Source: Candidatus Ruthenibacterium merdavium (GTDB lineage Bacteria > Bacillota > Clostridia > Oscillospirales > Ruminococcaceae). From it: a stretch of DNA of 64,000 nt. Location: the NCBI GenBank assembly GCA_019119935.1, contig DWWA01000037.1, positions 1-64,000 on the forward strand, written 5' to 3'. The notes under the pieces are model-generated. The model searched no databases. It was given only the letters and a program-made list of their open reading frames with translations, and was not told the origin of the DNA. This document shows, one piece after another, positions 43,928-52,651 of this stretch. The translations under genes and the position numbers were made by a program. Position 1 is the stretch's first letter. Each line of letters opens with the position of its first letter.

Positions 43928-44547
43928 AAGGTATGGTCCACCTCATCCTGAAGCTGTGCGCCGTAATCAATGATGTACGCCGCAATGACAAATGCCACAC
44001 CCGGAATTAAAATGTTCCATGAATCCTGCCCCGTCGCAACAAAAACCGAGCTCGTGGTAAATTGATTGACAGCGCCGCAAATCAATAGTTTAATGAAGGG
44101 AACCGCCAAGGCCGCAAAGCACTGTGTCAAACCGTAGTAAAACAGGTACTGTGCGTTTTTCCGGGTAAAAATCACTCCGCCCGATACATTGACGCACACA
44201 CGGCTTAAAAACCAAAGCGATACACCGATGGGAAGGGCATGCACGGCGTACATCAGCGAAAGGCCGGCCTGTGTCATTCCGTCAATTCGGCCTTGCGCGT
44301 TTCGCTGTACATAAATTTGATCTCCTGTGCTCACCTTCATTCCCTCTGCGGGTACTTCGTAATTCTCCTGTGCATAAATTACTTCATAAGCCCCTTCGTT
44401 TGTGTGAACGGTGAAGCTTTGCCTGCCCATCAAACTCAGCACAAAACCAAGCAAATAAAATGCAATCGCAAAGTAGCAGAAAAATTTCATGATCATGCAC
44501 GCAGTTTTCGCCAGCCGCTCAGGAATGATTTTTGACGTCACATTCAT
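43924..44547 (-). CDS. DUF2975 membrane protein
   Basis: 207 residues with four hydrophobic helices and an extracytoplasmic loop (about 45-95) between the first two, as in DUF2975. Its role is unknown; with the XRE partner it may form a membrane-linked regulatory pair. ATG 44547 was preferred to 44553 because GAGG then lies 8 nt upstream; an ATG at 44595 would lie upstream of the promoter. Confidence 0.8.
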   Translation of the reverse strand: MNVTSKIIPERLAKTACMIMKFFCYFAIAFYLLGFVLSLMGRQSFTVHTNEGAYEVIYAQENYEVPAEGMKVSTGDQIYVQRNAQGRIDGMTQAGLSLMYAVHALPIGVSLWFLSRVCVNVSGGVIFTRKNAQYLFYYGLTQCFAALAVPFIKLLICGAVNQFTTSSVFVATGQDSWNILIPGVAFVIAAYIIDYGAQLQDEVDHTL

Positions 44548-44565
44548 ATTCATCACCTCACCCCG

Positions 44566-44595
44566 ATTGTAGCACAGCTTCTCTTTTGCCGTCAA
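44566..44595 (-). promoter_or_regulatory. Promoter of the DUF2975-XRE pair
   Basis: Minus-strand TTGACG (44590-44595), 18-bp spacer, TGC-TACAAT extended -10 (44566-44571). The 5' leader is only about 12 nt. Confidence 0.7.
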
Positions 44596-44599
44596 TTAT

Positions 44600-44622
44600 T
44601 TTTTAATGTTTTACATTAAAAA
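44600..44622. promoter_or_regulatory. Palindromic operator upstream of DUF2975-XRE
   Basis: TTTTTAATGT-TTT-ACATTAAAAA, a perfect 10-3-10 palindrome 5 bp upstream of the -35. A further TAAAACATT half site follows at 44630-44638. Confidence 0.6.
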
Positions 44623-44748
44623 TTTAATATAAAACATTTTTTCAATGGCAAAAAGCATTGTTTCTTTCTCCGTTTCTGGTTCCGAGCGCAAAATCCACGG
44701 CGCCCCTTTTAAAAAGCCTGCTGCGAATCTTTTCAATGCTCTAAAAAT

Positions 44749-44806
44749 AAAAAACAAGACAAAGGGCAAATCCGAAAAAGATTCTGCCTTCCGTCTTGTT
44801 TTTTTG
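44749..44806 (-). terminator. Terminator of the rhodanese gene
   Basis: AAAAAACAAGAC (44749-44760) pairs with GTCTTGTTTTTT (44793 on), enclosing a shorter inner stem; T-rich on both strands. Confidence 0.75.
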
Positions 44807-44825
44807 TTGATTCAACAGGCTGCGC

Positions 44826-45149
44826 TTAACCCCGTTCTACTTGTCCGCGATAGCTCATAATGCCGCCGATGTTTGTCACGGCATGATAGCCCATTTGATT
44901 CAAATAATGCTTTGCGTGCGCGCTGCGCCCGCCGCTGTGGCAATAAACGAAAATCGGGGTTTCCTTGTCGGAAATGTTTTTTTCTGCATCATCCAATGCA
45001 TCGAGCGGAATATTCACGCTGCCGGGGATATGTCCCTCTCGATACTCTTCCCGTGTGCGCACATCCAAAAGCACTGCATGCTCCGTTTCGCGGCATTCCG
45101 CTACACCTTCATTGATATCGGTTCTATGAAATAATTGAAACAAATTCAT
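44826..45149 (-). CDS. Rhodanese-like domain protein
   Basis: A 107-residue single rhodanese domain with LLDVRTREEYREGHIPGSVN and an active-site loop YCHSGGRS containing the catalytic Cys. Such proteins carry persulfide sulfur; the loop length fits sulfurtransferase rather than phosphatase forms. AAGGTGA precedes the start. It stands alone before a terminator. Confidence 0.9.
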   Translation of the reverse strand: MNLFQLFHRTDINEGVAECRETEHAVLLDVRTREEYREGHIPGSVNIPLDALDDAEKNISDKETPIFVYCHSGGRSAHAKHYLNQMGYHAVTNIGGIMSYRGQVERG

Positions 45150-45253
45150 TTGATGTCACCTTCTTGTATTTCATTCAAAAGCGCCGCTGCGCTTACTCTC
45201 ATCATATGATGCAAACACAAAAGATGCCGTGACATCATCACATATCGCCGTTC

Positions 45254-46282
45254 TTACAGCAAAATATTCTTAATGAGCAATGACGTCGTGCCGTCGGGAT
45301 TTTTAATAAACTCAATTTCGTTTTCGTCGCGGTAAATGCTGACAGGCACTTTAATTTCCACGCCCCCGCTGGAGCGAAGTGATTGCTTTTGCAGCTTGCG
45401 CACACCGGTTCCCGGCATCGGAAGCGGCTCATCCATTACAATATCGCGCTGTGCCAGCTCTTTTTCAAAGGCTTCGCGCGCATGGGGCAAATCGCCGTAA
45501 AGTTTTTCGCAAAGCTGCGCTACGGGCGCGGCCGCGGCTTCTTCTTCCAAGCTTTGGCTGACATTCGTGCGGTAGGTGCGGTACTCCTCACAAACTGCCG
45601 CAGCCACTTCCGGCTCTTCTACTCCCAAACTGCCGTAAAACTGCTGGTTGACCTCCTGCGCCGCTTCGCAGATGGCCGCAAGCTTTTCTTTGGGCGACAT
45701 TCCGGGCCGCGCGCCCACCACCGCCCGTGCGAGATAAGGCTGCTTTCTGCCGTCGATTTCATATTTCTTTTCCAGCACGCGCACTTGTTTTCCCATCGGC
45801 TGCATGCAAACAAAAAATGCTTCATCCGGCTTTGCGGTTCCCGCCGGGAGCATCGTTTCCTGCCTTACAATTCGGTTCGAGGCGGTTCCCTCTTCGTGCA
45901 TCTCAAAATAATGCACCCATCCTGCCTTATAGTTCAGCTTCATGGCGGCAAAATATTCTGTCCCGTCAATTGTCACCCAAAGAAATGCCGCGTCACCGGC
46001 GGGAATGGCAGGCTGTGCCTGCATTTCTTCGAACCATCTCTGCGCAAGCTCTCCGCTTTTTTCCACAAATTCGCGCTCCATCTGCGCGGCGTTTTCACCG
46101 AAAAAGAAAGAGTCCTCTGTCAATTCACAAGCGCGGCTTTCCTCGCTTTTCCAAGCCTTCGCCGCAAGTGATCCCAGGTAAAACAGCGCTTCTTCCTGTT
46201 CAATCAAAAAATCCGATAATACAGGCGCCTGTACCTGTGTATCTAAAATATGCAATACTGCCTTTTGAATGGTAATTTCCAT
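45254..46282 (-). CDS. Nucleoid-associated protein, NdpA/YejK-like
   Basis: A 342-residue cytosolic protein. The opening ITIQKAVLHILDTQVQAPVLSDF, a long acidic helical first half and the spacing of later motifs (VYCEEYRTYR, LPMPGTG) match the 37-kDa nucleoid-associated family; the match is by pattern only. It may bind the nucleoid; its molecular job is poorly known. It is monocistronic, with a good promoter. Confidence 0.65.
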   Translation of the reverse strand: MEITIQKAVLHILDTQVQAPVLSDFLIEQEEALFYLGSLAAKAWKSEESRACELTEDSFFFGENAAQMEREFVEKSGELAQRWFEEMQAQPAIPAGDAAFLWVTIDGTEYFAAMKLNYKAGWVHYFEMHEEGTASNRIVRQETMLPAGTAKPDEAFFVCMQPMGKQVRVLEKKYEIDGRKQPYLARAVVGARPGMSPKEKLAAICEAAQEVNQQFYGSLGVEEPEVAAAVCEEYRTYRTNVSQSLEEEAAAAPVAQLCEKLYGDLPHAREAFEKELAQRDIVMDEPLPMPGTGVRKLQKQSLRSSGGVEIKVPVSIYRDENEIEFIKNPDGTTSLLIKNILL

Positions 46283-46338
46283 TATTTTCTCCTCTTTCTC
46301 CGTCTGTGCGCCTTTTAAGGCGCGTGTGTCCGCATTTT

Positions 46339-46367
46339 ATTATAATGTGTCCTCGGCAAAGCCGCAA
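46339..46367 (-). promoter_or_regulatory. Promoter of the NdpA-like gene
   Basis: Minus-strand TTGCGG (46362-46367), 17-bp spacer, TATAAT (46339-46344). Confidence 0.6.
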
Positions 46368-46378
46368 GCATCGGACAC

Positions 46379-46414
46379 AAAAAACGGGCGCTTTTCTCAA
46401 CGAAAAGCGCCCGT
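46379..46414 (-). terminator. Terminator of htrA
   Basis: ACGGGCGCTTTTC (46384-46396) pairs with 46402-46414; on the minus strand it is followed by six T. Confidence 0.85.
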
Positions 46415-46460
46415 AAGCGTTCAAGTTTGATATTTGGCTTCAAGAATTTGCCGCTTCGTC

Positions 46461-47813
46461 TTAGCCGGCCTTCTGTACCGACTCACTCGCTGCAGCCGCC
46501 TGTGCCGCCTGCGGGGATTGCTCTTCGAGCACCACGCTCACCTGCACCACTTTTCCCTCGCGTGCTACTTGAATTTCCAGCGTATCTCCCACAGCGTGGC
46601 TGTCCAGCGCACTGGTGACATCCACCGTGCCTGTGACAGAGTTGCCGTCAATGCTTACAAACAAGTCGCCTGCTTTCAATCCGGCTTTATCGGCGCAGGA
46701 ACCTTCCGTCACGTCGATAATATAAACGCCGGGCTGGCTCACGCCATACTGCACCATCATCTGCCAATCGCTCACGGCCAGCACTTGAATGCCAAGCGCG
46801 GGACGTCCCGTCACATAGCCGTTGTCAATCAAGCTTTGAGCCACTTCCATGGCAGTGTTCACCGGAATGGCAAAGCCCAAACCCTCCGCGCCTTCTTCTG
46901 CGGATTTCGCGTTGACAATACCAATCAGCTCGCCTTTTTCATTGAACAGGCCGCCGCCGGAGTTACCGGGGCTTACTGCGGCGTTGGTTTGCAGCAAGTT
47001 CATCGTTTGACCCTGAACGGTAATGTCACGGTTGAGCGCGGAAATAATGCCGTTCGTCACGGTGCCGCCAAGCGTACCCATGGGATTGCCGACCGCCAGT
47101 GTGAACTCACCAACCACCAGGTTGTCGGAATTTCCTACTACGGCGGGGGTCAAGCCGGTTGCCTCAATCTTCAGCACGGCAATATCGCTTTTGCTGTCAG
47201 AGCCAATCAACTCTGCTTCGTGCTCTGTTTTATCAGATGTGCGAACTTTAATTTGGCTCGCGCCGGAAATCACATGCGCGTTGGTGATGATATAGCCATC
47301 CTCACTGATAATAACACCGGAACCAGCGCCATCCTGTACGTACTGCGGGAAAAACGGATTGGTGGAAATGGTTTCCGTCGTTACTTCCACGACGCTCGGG
47401 CTGACAATGGAGGCAATCTGCGAAATGCTCAGCGCATCTGCGGAAAGCCCGTTCGTCGAGCCGGTGTCGTTGCCAACCGAGCCTGTCGTAGTGGAATCCC
47501 CTTCTTTGGGCTGTTCGTAAACGACCGGGCTGGAAGCGCCGCGTGCTGCAACGCCGCCTAAATAACCGCCGCCAAAGCCTGCGCCTGCGCAAACGGCAAC
47601 GAGCGCCACAGCTGCACCGGCACGGCGTGCCCAGCGGTTTTCTTTCTTCGGGGGCTTCGCCTCGCCCTCAGGCGGCAAATTCATGCCTGTCGTCTGGTAC
47701 ATCGGCTGAGGGTCACGGTAGGCAGGCTGTCCCTGCGGAACGCTGCTTTGCTGTGTGTTGTTCGGCTGTCTGTTATATAAATTGGAGTAATCAAATTCCC
47801 AGTTGTGGTTCAT
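46461..47813 (-). CDS. htrA: HtrA/DegP-type membrane-anchored serine protease
   Basis: 450 residues: a Gln/Pro/Asn-rich cytoplasmic N-terminus, one membrane helix (about 64-88), a trypsin-like domain with His in TNAHVI, Asp in KSDIAVLK and Ser in GNSGGG, and a C-terminal PDZ domain (about 315-420) for substrate recognition. It degrades or repairs misfolded exported proteins at the outer face of the membrane. AAAGGAGG precedes the start. It is the only quality-control protease gene here. Confidence 0.9.
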   Translation of the reverse strand: MNHNWEFDYSNLYNRQPNNTQQSSVPQGQPAYRDPQPMYQTTGMNLPPEGEAKPPKKENRWARRAGAAVALVAVCAGAGFGGGYLGGVAARGASSPVVYEQPKEGDSTTTGSVGNDTGSTNGLSADALSISQIASIVSPSVVEVTTETISTNPFFPQYVQDGAGSGVIISEDGYIITNAHVISGASQIKVRTSDKTEHEAELIGSDSKSDIAVLKIEATGLTPAVVGNSDNLVVGEFTLAVGNPMGTLGGTVTNGIISALNRDITVQGQTMNLLQTNAAVSPGNSGGGLFNEKGELIGIVNAKSAEEGAEGLGFAIPVNTAMEVAQSLIDNGYVTGRPALGIQVLAVSDWQMMVQYGVSQPGVYIIDVTEGSCADKAGLKAGDLFVSIDGNSVTGTVDVTSALDSHAVGDTLEIQVAREGKVVQVSVVLEEQSPQAAQAAAASESVQKAG

Positions 47814-47900
47814 AACGAAAACCTCCTTTTGTTTTCATGCTTACAGTATACCCATCGTTTGTGTCAAATGTATCATGCTCTTGTGTTAAAACTGTGATTT

Positions 47901-48740
47901 TCAGCGCAAATTCTTGCGCACACACACCGCAATCGGCGGCAAGCCGCTTCTGGTTTCAAAAGTCTCTGTCTTCACATCATACTCTGAGCCCAGCCGGTTT
48001 GCCCACTCAAGCACCGCATCCCGCTCGTGTGTGCCCTGTAATTTTCCCGAGTAAGCGCACACGGTCAGAATTCCCCCCGGCTTCAATAAAGAGAGCGCCG
48101 TGTCCATCGCAGGAATGCTGCGCGCAGGAACCGTAAAAAAATCGTGCGCTCCGCCGGGCAAATATCCCAAATTAAACACCGCGGCATCCAGTTGATTCGG
48201 CGCAATATACTGCGCGATGTTTTCATGGCTGTCTTGAATCACCTGTGCGGATAAATGTTCCCTTTGCAAACGTTCGCGCGTATTCTCAACCGCCTGTTTC
48301 TGAATGTCCATTGCCAGCACACGTCCCGTCGGCCCTGCCAAACGGCACAGCAGAACCGTGTCGTGCCCGTTCCCCGCCGTTGCGTCAAGTGCAGTGCACC
48401 CGGGCGTCAGATGCTTTTCCCAAAAGTCGTGCACAATCGAAAGTGCATTCACCTGTTTTTCTCTTTCCCGGCGGTATCGGCCCTCTCCAACAGCCTGAAA
48501 TCCAAACTTTTCGTAAAACGGACCTTCCCCGCCGTATGCCTGCGCCGTCAGTGTTTCACTTTGAGAAATCTCCATTTGGTGCAGTGTTTTTTTGAGTAAA
48601 AATGTCCCGTATCCTTTTCTTCTCCACTCAGGAGCAATCCAACACTCCACTTCCCCATTTACGATGCGCGCACGTCCAATTTCGACTCCGTCTTTTTCCA
48701 GCACACAGATGTCGTTTCCTTTCTCACACAGCACCTGCAA
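47901..48740 (-). CDS. GNAT acetyltransferase fused to MnmM/YtqB-like SAM methyltransferase
   Basis: 279 residues. Residues about 1-90 are a compact GNAT domain (WIAPEWRRKGYGTFLLKKTL, FYEKFGF); residues about 95-279 are a Rossmann methyltransferase with LDATAGNGHDTVLL, MDIQKQAVENT and FNLGYLPGG, as in the YtqB family identified as a tRNA mnm5(s2)U34 methyltransferase in Gram-positives. The fusion is unusual and may couple two RNA- or metabolite-modifying steps. TTG start at 48740 with AGAGGTG. A terminator separates it from the upstream gene. Confidence 0.75.
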   Translation of the reverse strand: MQVLCEKGNDICVLEKDGVEIGRARIVNGEVECWIAPEWRRKGYGTFLLKKTLHQMEISQSETLTAQAYGGEGPFYEKFGFQAVGEGRYRREREKQVNALSIVHDFWEKHLTPGCTALDATAGNGHDTVLLCRLAGPTGRVLAMDIQKQAVENTRERLQREHLSAQVIQDSHENIAQYIAPNQLDAAVFNLGYLPGGAHDFFTVPARSIPAMDTALSLLKPGGILTVCAYSGKLQGTHERDAVLEWANRLGSEYDVKTETFETRSGLPPIAVCVRKNLR

Positions 48741-48756
48741 ATGTCCAACACCTCTT

Positions 48757-48791
48757 TAAAAAAGAGCTGCCGCAGTCATGCAGCAGCTCTT
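48757..48791 (-). terminator. Terminator of the GNAT gene
   Basis: AAGAGCTGC (48762-48770) pairs with GCAGCTCTT (48783-48791); followed on the minus strand by a T-run. Confidence 0.75.
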
Positions 48792-48967
48792 ATCGTTTCA
48801 AAAAATTTTGCTCTGCGCAAAAACGCGGCACAGATAAAGCAAAAACCTGCTTTTCACGCTTTTTGAAAGGCATCCGAAAAAATGCCTTGAAACACCTTTT
48901 AAAGCACTTCAGCAAAGAACGCGGTTTTGTTTTAGCATCCATCTCCCGCTTACAGCTCGGGTTTTCT

Positions 48968-49396
48968 TTACGTCAATTCGCGTGTGAACGCATACTGCGA
49001 ACGCAAAAAACCGCGCTGCTCCAAAAATTCTTGGCTTCGGACATTCACACGCGAAGATGTTGCCGTCATCATGGTGCAGCCCATTTTTTTCATTTGTGTC
49101 GATAAATTCATCAAAAGACCGGTACCGACGCCGCGCCCGCGGCATTCTTCGCGCACGAATAAGCTGTGAATACACCCCACCAGCGCACAGTCGGAAAGCG
49201 AAGCGCGTACTTCTGCATCGACAAATCCAACCGGAATTCCCCCGTCATAGCCAAGCAAAATTCGTCTTGTCGGCTTTTCCAAGGCTTGCATCAAATACGT
49301 TTGGAATTGCTCTCGGTCCAATTCCTTTCGCACAGATAAGCATATCAGCGGATACAGCTGATCCGCCTCCTCCATGGTAACATTGCGTACCAGCAT
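48968..49396 (-). CDS. GNAT-family N-acetyltransferase
   Basis: A 142-residue single GNAT domain with the acetyl-CoA loop REECRGRGVGTGLL, a preceding VGCIHSLFV strand and the C-terminal NVRSQEFLEQRGF motif. The substrate is unknown. AGAGGAG precedes the start. The 227 bp after it hold a terminator and a short AAGGCAT hairpin. Confidence 0.85.
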   Translation of the reverse strand: MLVRNVTMEEADQLYPLICLSVRKELDREQFQTYLMQALEKPTRRILLGYDGGIPVGFVDAEVRASLSDCALVGCIHSLFVREECRGRGVGTGLLMNLSTQMKKMGCTMMTATSSRVNVRSQEFLEQRGFLRSQYAFTRELT

Positions 49397-49432
49397 TATA
49401 AAAAACTCCTCTCATGCCCCAAATTCCGCAAA

Positions 49433-49462
49433 GTTCCCCCCTTTATCTTGCAGCGGGGGAAC
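49433..49462 (-). terminator. Terminator of the rpe-rnf operon
   Basis: GTTCCCCC (49433-49440) pairs with GGGGGAAC (49455-49462), about 15 bp after the rnfA stop. Confidence 0.55.
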
Positions 49463-49478
49463 CCTTTACGGCTTATCT

Positions 49479-50087
49479 TTAAAATGTCACAGTATGGCCT
49501 GTTAAGCCGTAAATGGCAAGTGCCAAAATACCGATGTAAAGCAAAGTCACCGGAAGCCCGCGGAACATTTCCGGCACGCGGGCGTGGTCAAGTTTTCTTT
49601 GCCCCTCGGCCACCACCTGCACAGCAAGCACATATCCAAGCCCGCTGCCAATAGCAAAGCCCATGGTCTGCATAAAGTCAAAACCCTGCGTAGCCGAAAC
49701 CATCAGTGTACCTAAAATACAAGTGTTAAAGGTCGCCATGGGAAGCGCCGCAACTGCGTGGCGCGCCAGGTGTGCTTTGCGCGTTGCCACCACAACCCCA
49801 AGCACTACAAAAAATGCCGCTGTGGCGCACAGTGTAAACACAAGCGGCCGGATATAAATTTGATAAGGCCATTTTTTTATCAAACTGGTTGCCAGATAGC
49901 CAAGCGGCGCGCTGATAATCTGTACACTGCACAGCAGAATGCTGAAAGTTAAAGTATCCGCTTGATCCTCTACAATTTTCGTTAAGCGCGAAACGCCCAG
50001 CGCACGCGTAAACACTGCATTTTGCGCAAATACAGCCATTATCATATAGAGGAAAAAGTCTAAAATAGCTTGCATTACTTCTCTCAT
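49479..50087 (-). CDS. rnfA: RnfA-like membrane subunit lacking one cluster cysteine
   Basis: A 202-residue six-helix protein of the RnfA/NqrE family. The family's first cysteine motif (LGxCP after the N-terminal NNFV helix) reads ALGVSRL here, while the second Cys in the symmetrical helix is kept (FNTCILG). In Rnf/Nqr these cysteines hold a membrane [2Fe-2S] cluster shared with RnfE/NqrD. Its start overlaps the rnfE stop. The Rnf complex normally pumps Na+ or H+ using ferredoxin; function here is doubtful because other subunits are missing. Confidence 0.8.
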   Translation of the reverse strand: MREVMQAILDFFLYMIMAVFAQNAVFTRALGVSRLTKIVEDQADTLTFSILLCSVQIISAPLGYLATSLIKKWPYQIYIRPLVFTLCATAAFFVVLGVVVATRKAHLARHAVAALPMATFNTCILGTLMVSATQGFDFMQTMGFAIGSGLGYVLAVQVVAEGQRKLDHARVPEMFRGLPVTLLYIGILALAIYGLTGHTVTF

Positions 50088-50731
50088 GCCTGCTGCTTCA
50101 CCCCCAGCGCCATCTGACGTTTTACAATCGACACCGCACCGCGCCAGCCTGCAATCAGCAGCGCCAGCAAAATAAAGCCGCCCATCGGGAGCGCCGCCAA
50201 GGGCAGCAAGCTGTAAGACATCACCGCATGTCCAAACAGCGAGCCTGCGCCTAAAAACTCACGAATTGCCGCAGTCAAAAACAGCATTAGAATATATCCC
50301 GCGCTGGTAATCAAGCCCTTTTTCAATGCAGTTTTTACACGTTCGCGCTGCGGACGTTCGTAGCGCTTGAGCACAATCGGGTCCGCGCACAGCAAGGGCA
50401 GGTAAAGGCCGAGCAGTCCCAACTGCGCCGGGGTATATAAGCTTCGCAGTACAAACAGCGCCCCAATGTATACGACACAAGCGGAAAGCGCATATGTCAG
50501 CCCGCGAAAGCGAAACAGCGAAAAACGCGTCAAAAAAGCAGCCAATACACGGGTCGGCGTTAAAATCAACAGCACCGCCACCGCAAGCATCACGGCGTTC
50601 TGCAAGTTGACCGCCGCCACTACCAGCGGCGCCAACCCCAGACCCTGCATCACGACAGGATTATTCAAAAAAACACGGTCTTTTTTAATGCGGCGCGCTA
50701 GTTCCATTGCTTTCAGCTGTTCTTCATTCAC
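50084..50731 (-). CDS. rnfE: RnfE-like membrane subunit lacking one cluster cysteine
   Basis: 215 residues, six helices, RnfE/NqrD family (NPVVMQGLGLAPLVVAAVNL near the N-terminus). The expected LGLCP motif is LGLAP here, so the first cluster ligand is Ala; the second Cys survives in PLLCADPIVL. The GTG start at 50731 follows AAAGGAGG and lies within the end of rnfD (8-bp overlap). Confidence 0.8.
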   Translation of the reverse strand: MNEEQLKAMELARRIKKDRVFLNNPVVMQGLGLAPLVVAAVNLQNAVMLAVAVLLILTPTRVLAAFLTRFSLFRFRGLTYALSACVVYIGALFVLRSLYTPAQLGLLGLYLPLLCADPIVLKRYERPQRERVKTALKKGLITSAGYILMLFLTAAIREFLGAGSLFGHAVMSYSLLPLAALPMGGFILLALLIAGWRGAVSIVKRQMALGVKQQA

Positions 50732-51719
50732 CAGGCAACGCCTCCTTTTTATGTGCTTTCGGCGCAAATAAACGGTCTAAACAGCCGGACAGCGCATTCA
50801 CGAGCAAGATTGCAAAACACACGCCAATATCGTAACTGCCGAAATAACGGAATGCCATCGTCGTCAAGCCCAGCACTGCACCGTAAGCAAAATATGCGCG
50901 TCGATTGCGCGGTCGAGTAGACGGATCGTTAATTAAAAACACGGATGCATACAGCATTGCTCCCGTCAAAAGCTCATATTTCACCGACTGATAACGCAGG
51001 TAAAACTGCTCATACAGCGATGTCGCTTCCCACACATTTCCAATACGCGGGAAAACAAGCGCCACCAAAAAGCAGGCCAGCAAAAAGCCCGCCGGAATGG
51101 CAAGGTCAATTTCACGGCGCATCCAGAAATACATCGCGCACGCAATAATCACTAAAATGGCCGTCGTGCCCATCGGTCCTGCGTAATTGCCCAAAAGGAG
51201 GTTCGTCATACGCACATTGGGCATACCGCCGACGCTCAGAGAGTGAAATGCGCTGTCTGCCATCGTCGCGTTTTCCGTTGAAAATACGCCGATGTCCGTG
51301 TAAGGCACGGGGTACTGAAATATGTGCTCCGGCCAGCTGACCGCCGCCGTGCAGTAGCCCAGCGCAGAAAGATGGAACGGATAGTTTCCCCAGCCGCCAA
51401 AAGCCGCCTTGCCCACCAAAACAAGTACCGCCGTGGCAGTGACAACCACATAATACGGAATGGTGGCAGGCAGCAGCAGCGTCATTACCAAAGCCGCCGG
51501 CACACTGGAATTTTCCGTTTGATCGCGCTGAAAGCCGCGCAGCCAAGCCACCAAGTAATCGCACACTGTCGCCGTTACAACTGCCGCCGCACAAAGTACG
51601 GCCGGGCGCGCACCGTACAAATAGCACGCCATCACCAAAAGAGGCAGTACCATAAATACCATATCGCGGTTCGCCTCGTGCGCGGTGGGCATCTTCAAAT
51701 ACACTTTTCCTGCATTCAT
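50724..51719 (-). CDS. rnfD: RnfD-like membrane subunit with altered flavin motif
   Basis: 331 residues with about nine helices and the family opening MPTAHEANRDMVFMVLPL. RnfD normally carries covalent FMN on the Thr of an S(T)GAT motif before the FLGNxxGxxGET segment; the corresponding region here reads STENATMADS before LLLGNYAGPMGTT, so only Ala-Thr of the motif remains. It overlaps rpe by 4 bp. It may form a three-subunit membrane core with RnfE and RnfA. Confidence 0.8.
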   Translation of the reverse strand: MNAGKVYLKMPTAHEANRDMVFMVLPLLVMACYLYGARPAVLCAAAVVTATVCDYLVAWLRGFQRDQTENSSVPAALVMTLLLPATIPYYVVVTATAVLVLVGKAAFGGWGNYPFHLSALGYCTAAVSWPEHIFQYPVPYTDIGVFSTENATMADSAFHSLSVGGMPNVRMTNLLLGNYAGPMGTTAILVIIACAMYFWMRREIDLAIPAGFLLACFLVALVFPRIGNVWEATSLYEQFYLRYQSVKYELLTGAMLYASVFLINDPSTRPRNRRAYFAYGAVLGLTTMAFRYFGSYDIGVCFAILLVNALSGCLDRLFAPKAHKKEALPGE

Positions 51720-52381
51720 AAGCCGGATTCCCCATTTTCACAGGCGGCACGAATGGCGCTGATTGCAGCGCTTCTGTCCGGTTTTCCAAATACGGCACTG
51801 CCCGCTACAAGCACATCGGCGCCTGCGCGCACACATAAAGGAGCTGTGGCTGCGTCAACGCCGCCATCCACTTCGATCATGAGCGTGCTGCCTGCCTTTT
51901 TTCTCAGCGCTTCAATTTTATCGAGCGCCGCAGGCATAAACTTCTGCCCGCCGAAGCCCGGCTCTACACTCATCACCAGCACCATGTCGAGGCGGTCTAA
52001 ATAGGGGTAAACCTGCTCAATCGGCGTTCCGGGCTTTACGGAAACAGCAGCCTTGCAGCCCGCGGCGTGAATTGCCTCAATCGTTTGATCGGGATCGCTG
52101 TCGGATTCCAAATGGAATGCAATCAAATCTGCGCCGGCGCGCGCAAAGGCATCAATATACTCCAGCGGACGGCGAATCATTAAATGAACATCGTAAAAAG
52201 CATCCAACGCTTTGGAAAGACCCGCTAAAACGGGAATTCCAAGCGACAAATTCGGCACAAAGTCGCCGTCCATTACGTCGATATGGAGCCAATCCGCCCC
52301 TGCGTTCAACACATCGCGGCAATCCTGTGCCAAATAGGCGAAATCCGCCGAAAGAATCGACGGTGCAATTTTCAAATTCAT
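51716..52381 (-). CDS. rpe: Ribulose-phosphate 3-epimerase
   Basis: A 221-residue TIM barrel with SILSADF, HIDVMDGDFVPNLS, VHLMIRRP, SVEPGFGGQKF and EVDGGV, including the metal-binding His/Asp pairs. It interconverts ribulose- and xylulose-5-phosphate in the pentose phosphate pathway. ATG 52381 has CAGGAGGTG. It heads the operon and is translationally coupled to rnfD, an unusual pairing. Confidence 0.95.
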   Translation of the reverse strand: MNLKIAPSILSADFAYLAQDCRDVLNAGADWLHIDVMDGDFVPNLSLGIPVLAGLSKALDAFYDVHLMIRRPLEYIDAFARAGADLIAFHLESDSDPDQTIEAIHAAGCKAAVSVKPGTPIEQVYPYLDRLDMVLVMSVEPGFGGQKFMPAALDKIEALRKKAGSTLMIEVDGGVDAATAPLCVRAGADVLVAGSAVFGKPDRSAAISAIRAACENGESGL

Positions 52382-52651
52382 GGTTAACACCTCCTGTGAA
52401 CCATTTGCTCTCAGCAGCATCGGCTGCGTATGAAAGTTTCTTTGTTTTCAACGCAATATCTCATCGTTTGGGCCAATTGGCAAAGCGACGGACTGCGCGC
52501 CGAAGCCTTCTGCACTTACATTCTGCCGGAATGGCGTGCCTTGTTCCGGCCCTGCCCGCAGCAGTCATGCGCTATTGCGCTGAAAGAGCGTTTGAATGTT
52601 CAGTATACTACAAAATGGCAAAAAAATCAAAAGCCACCCGGAAATTCTTCC

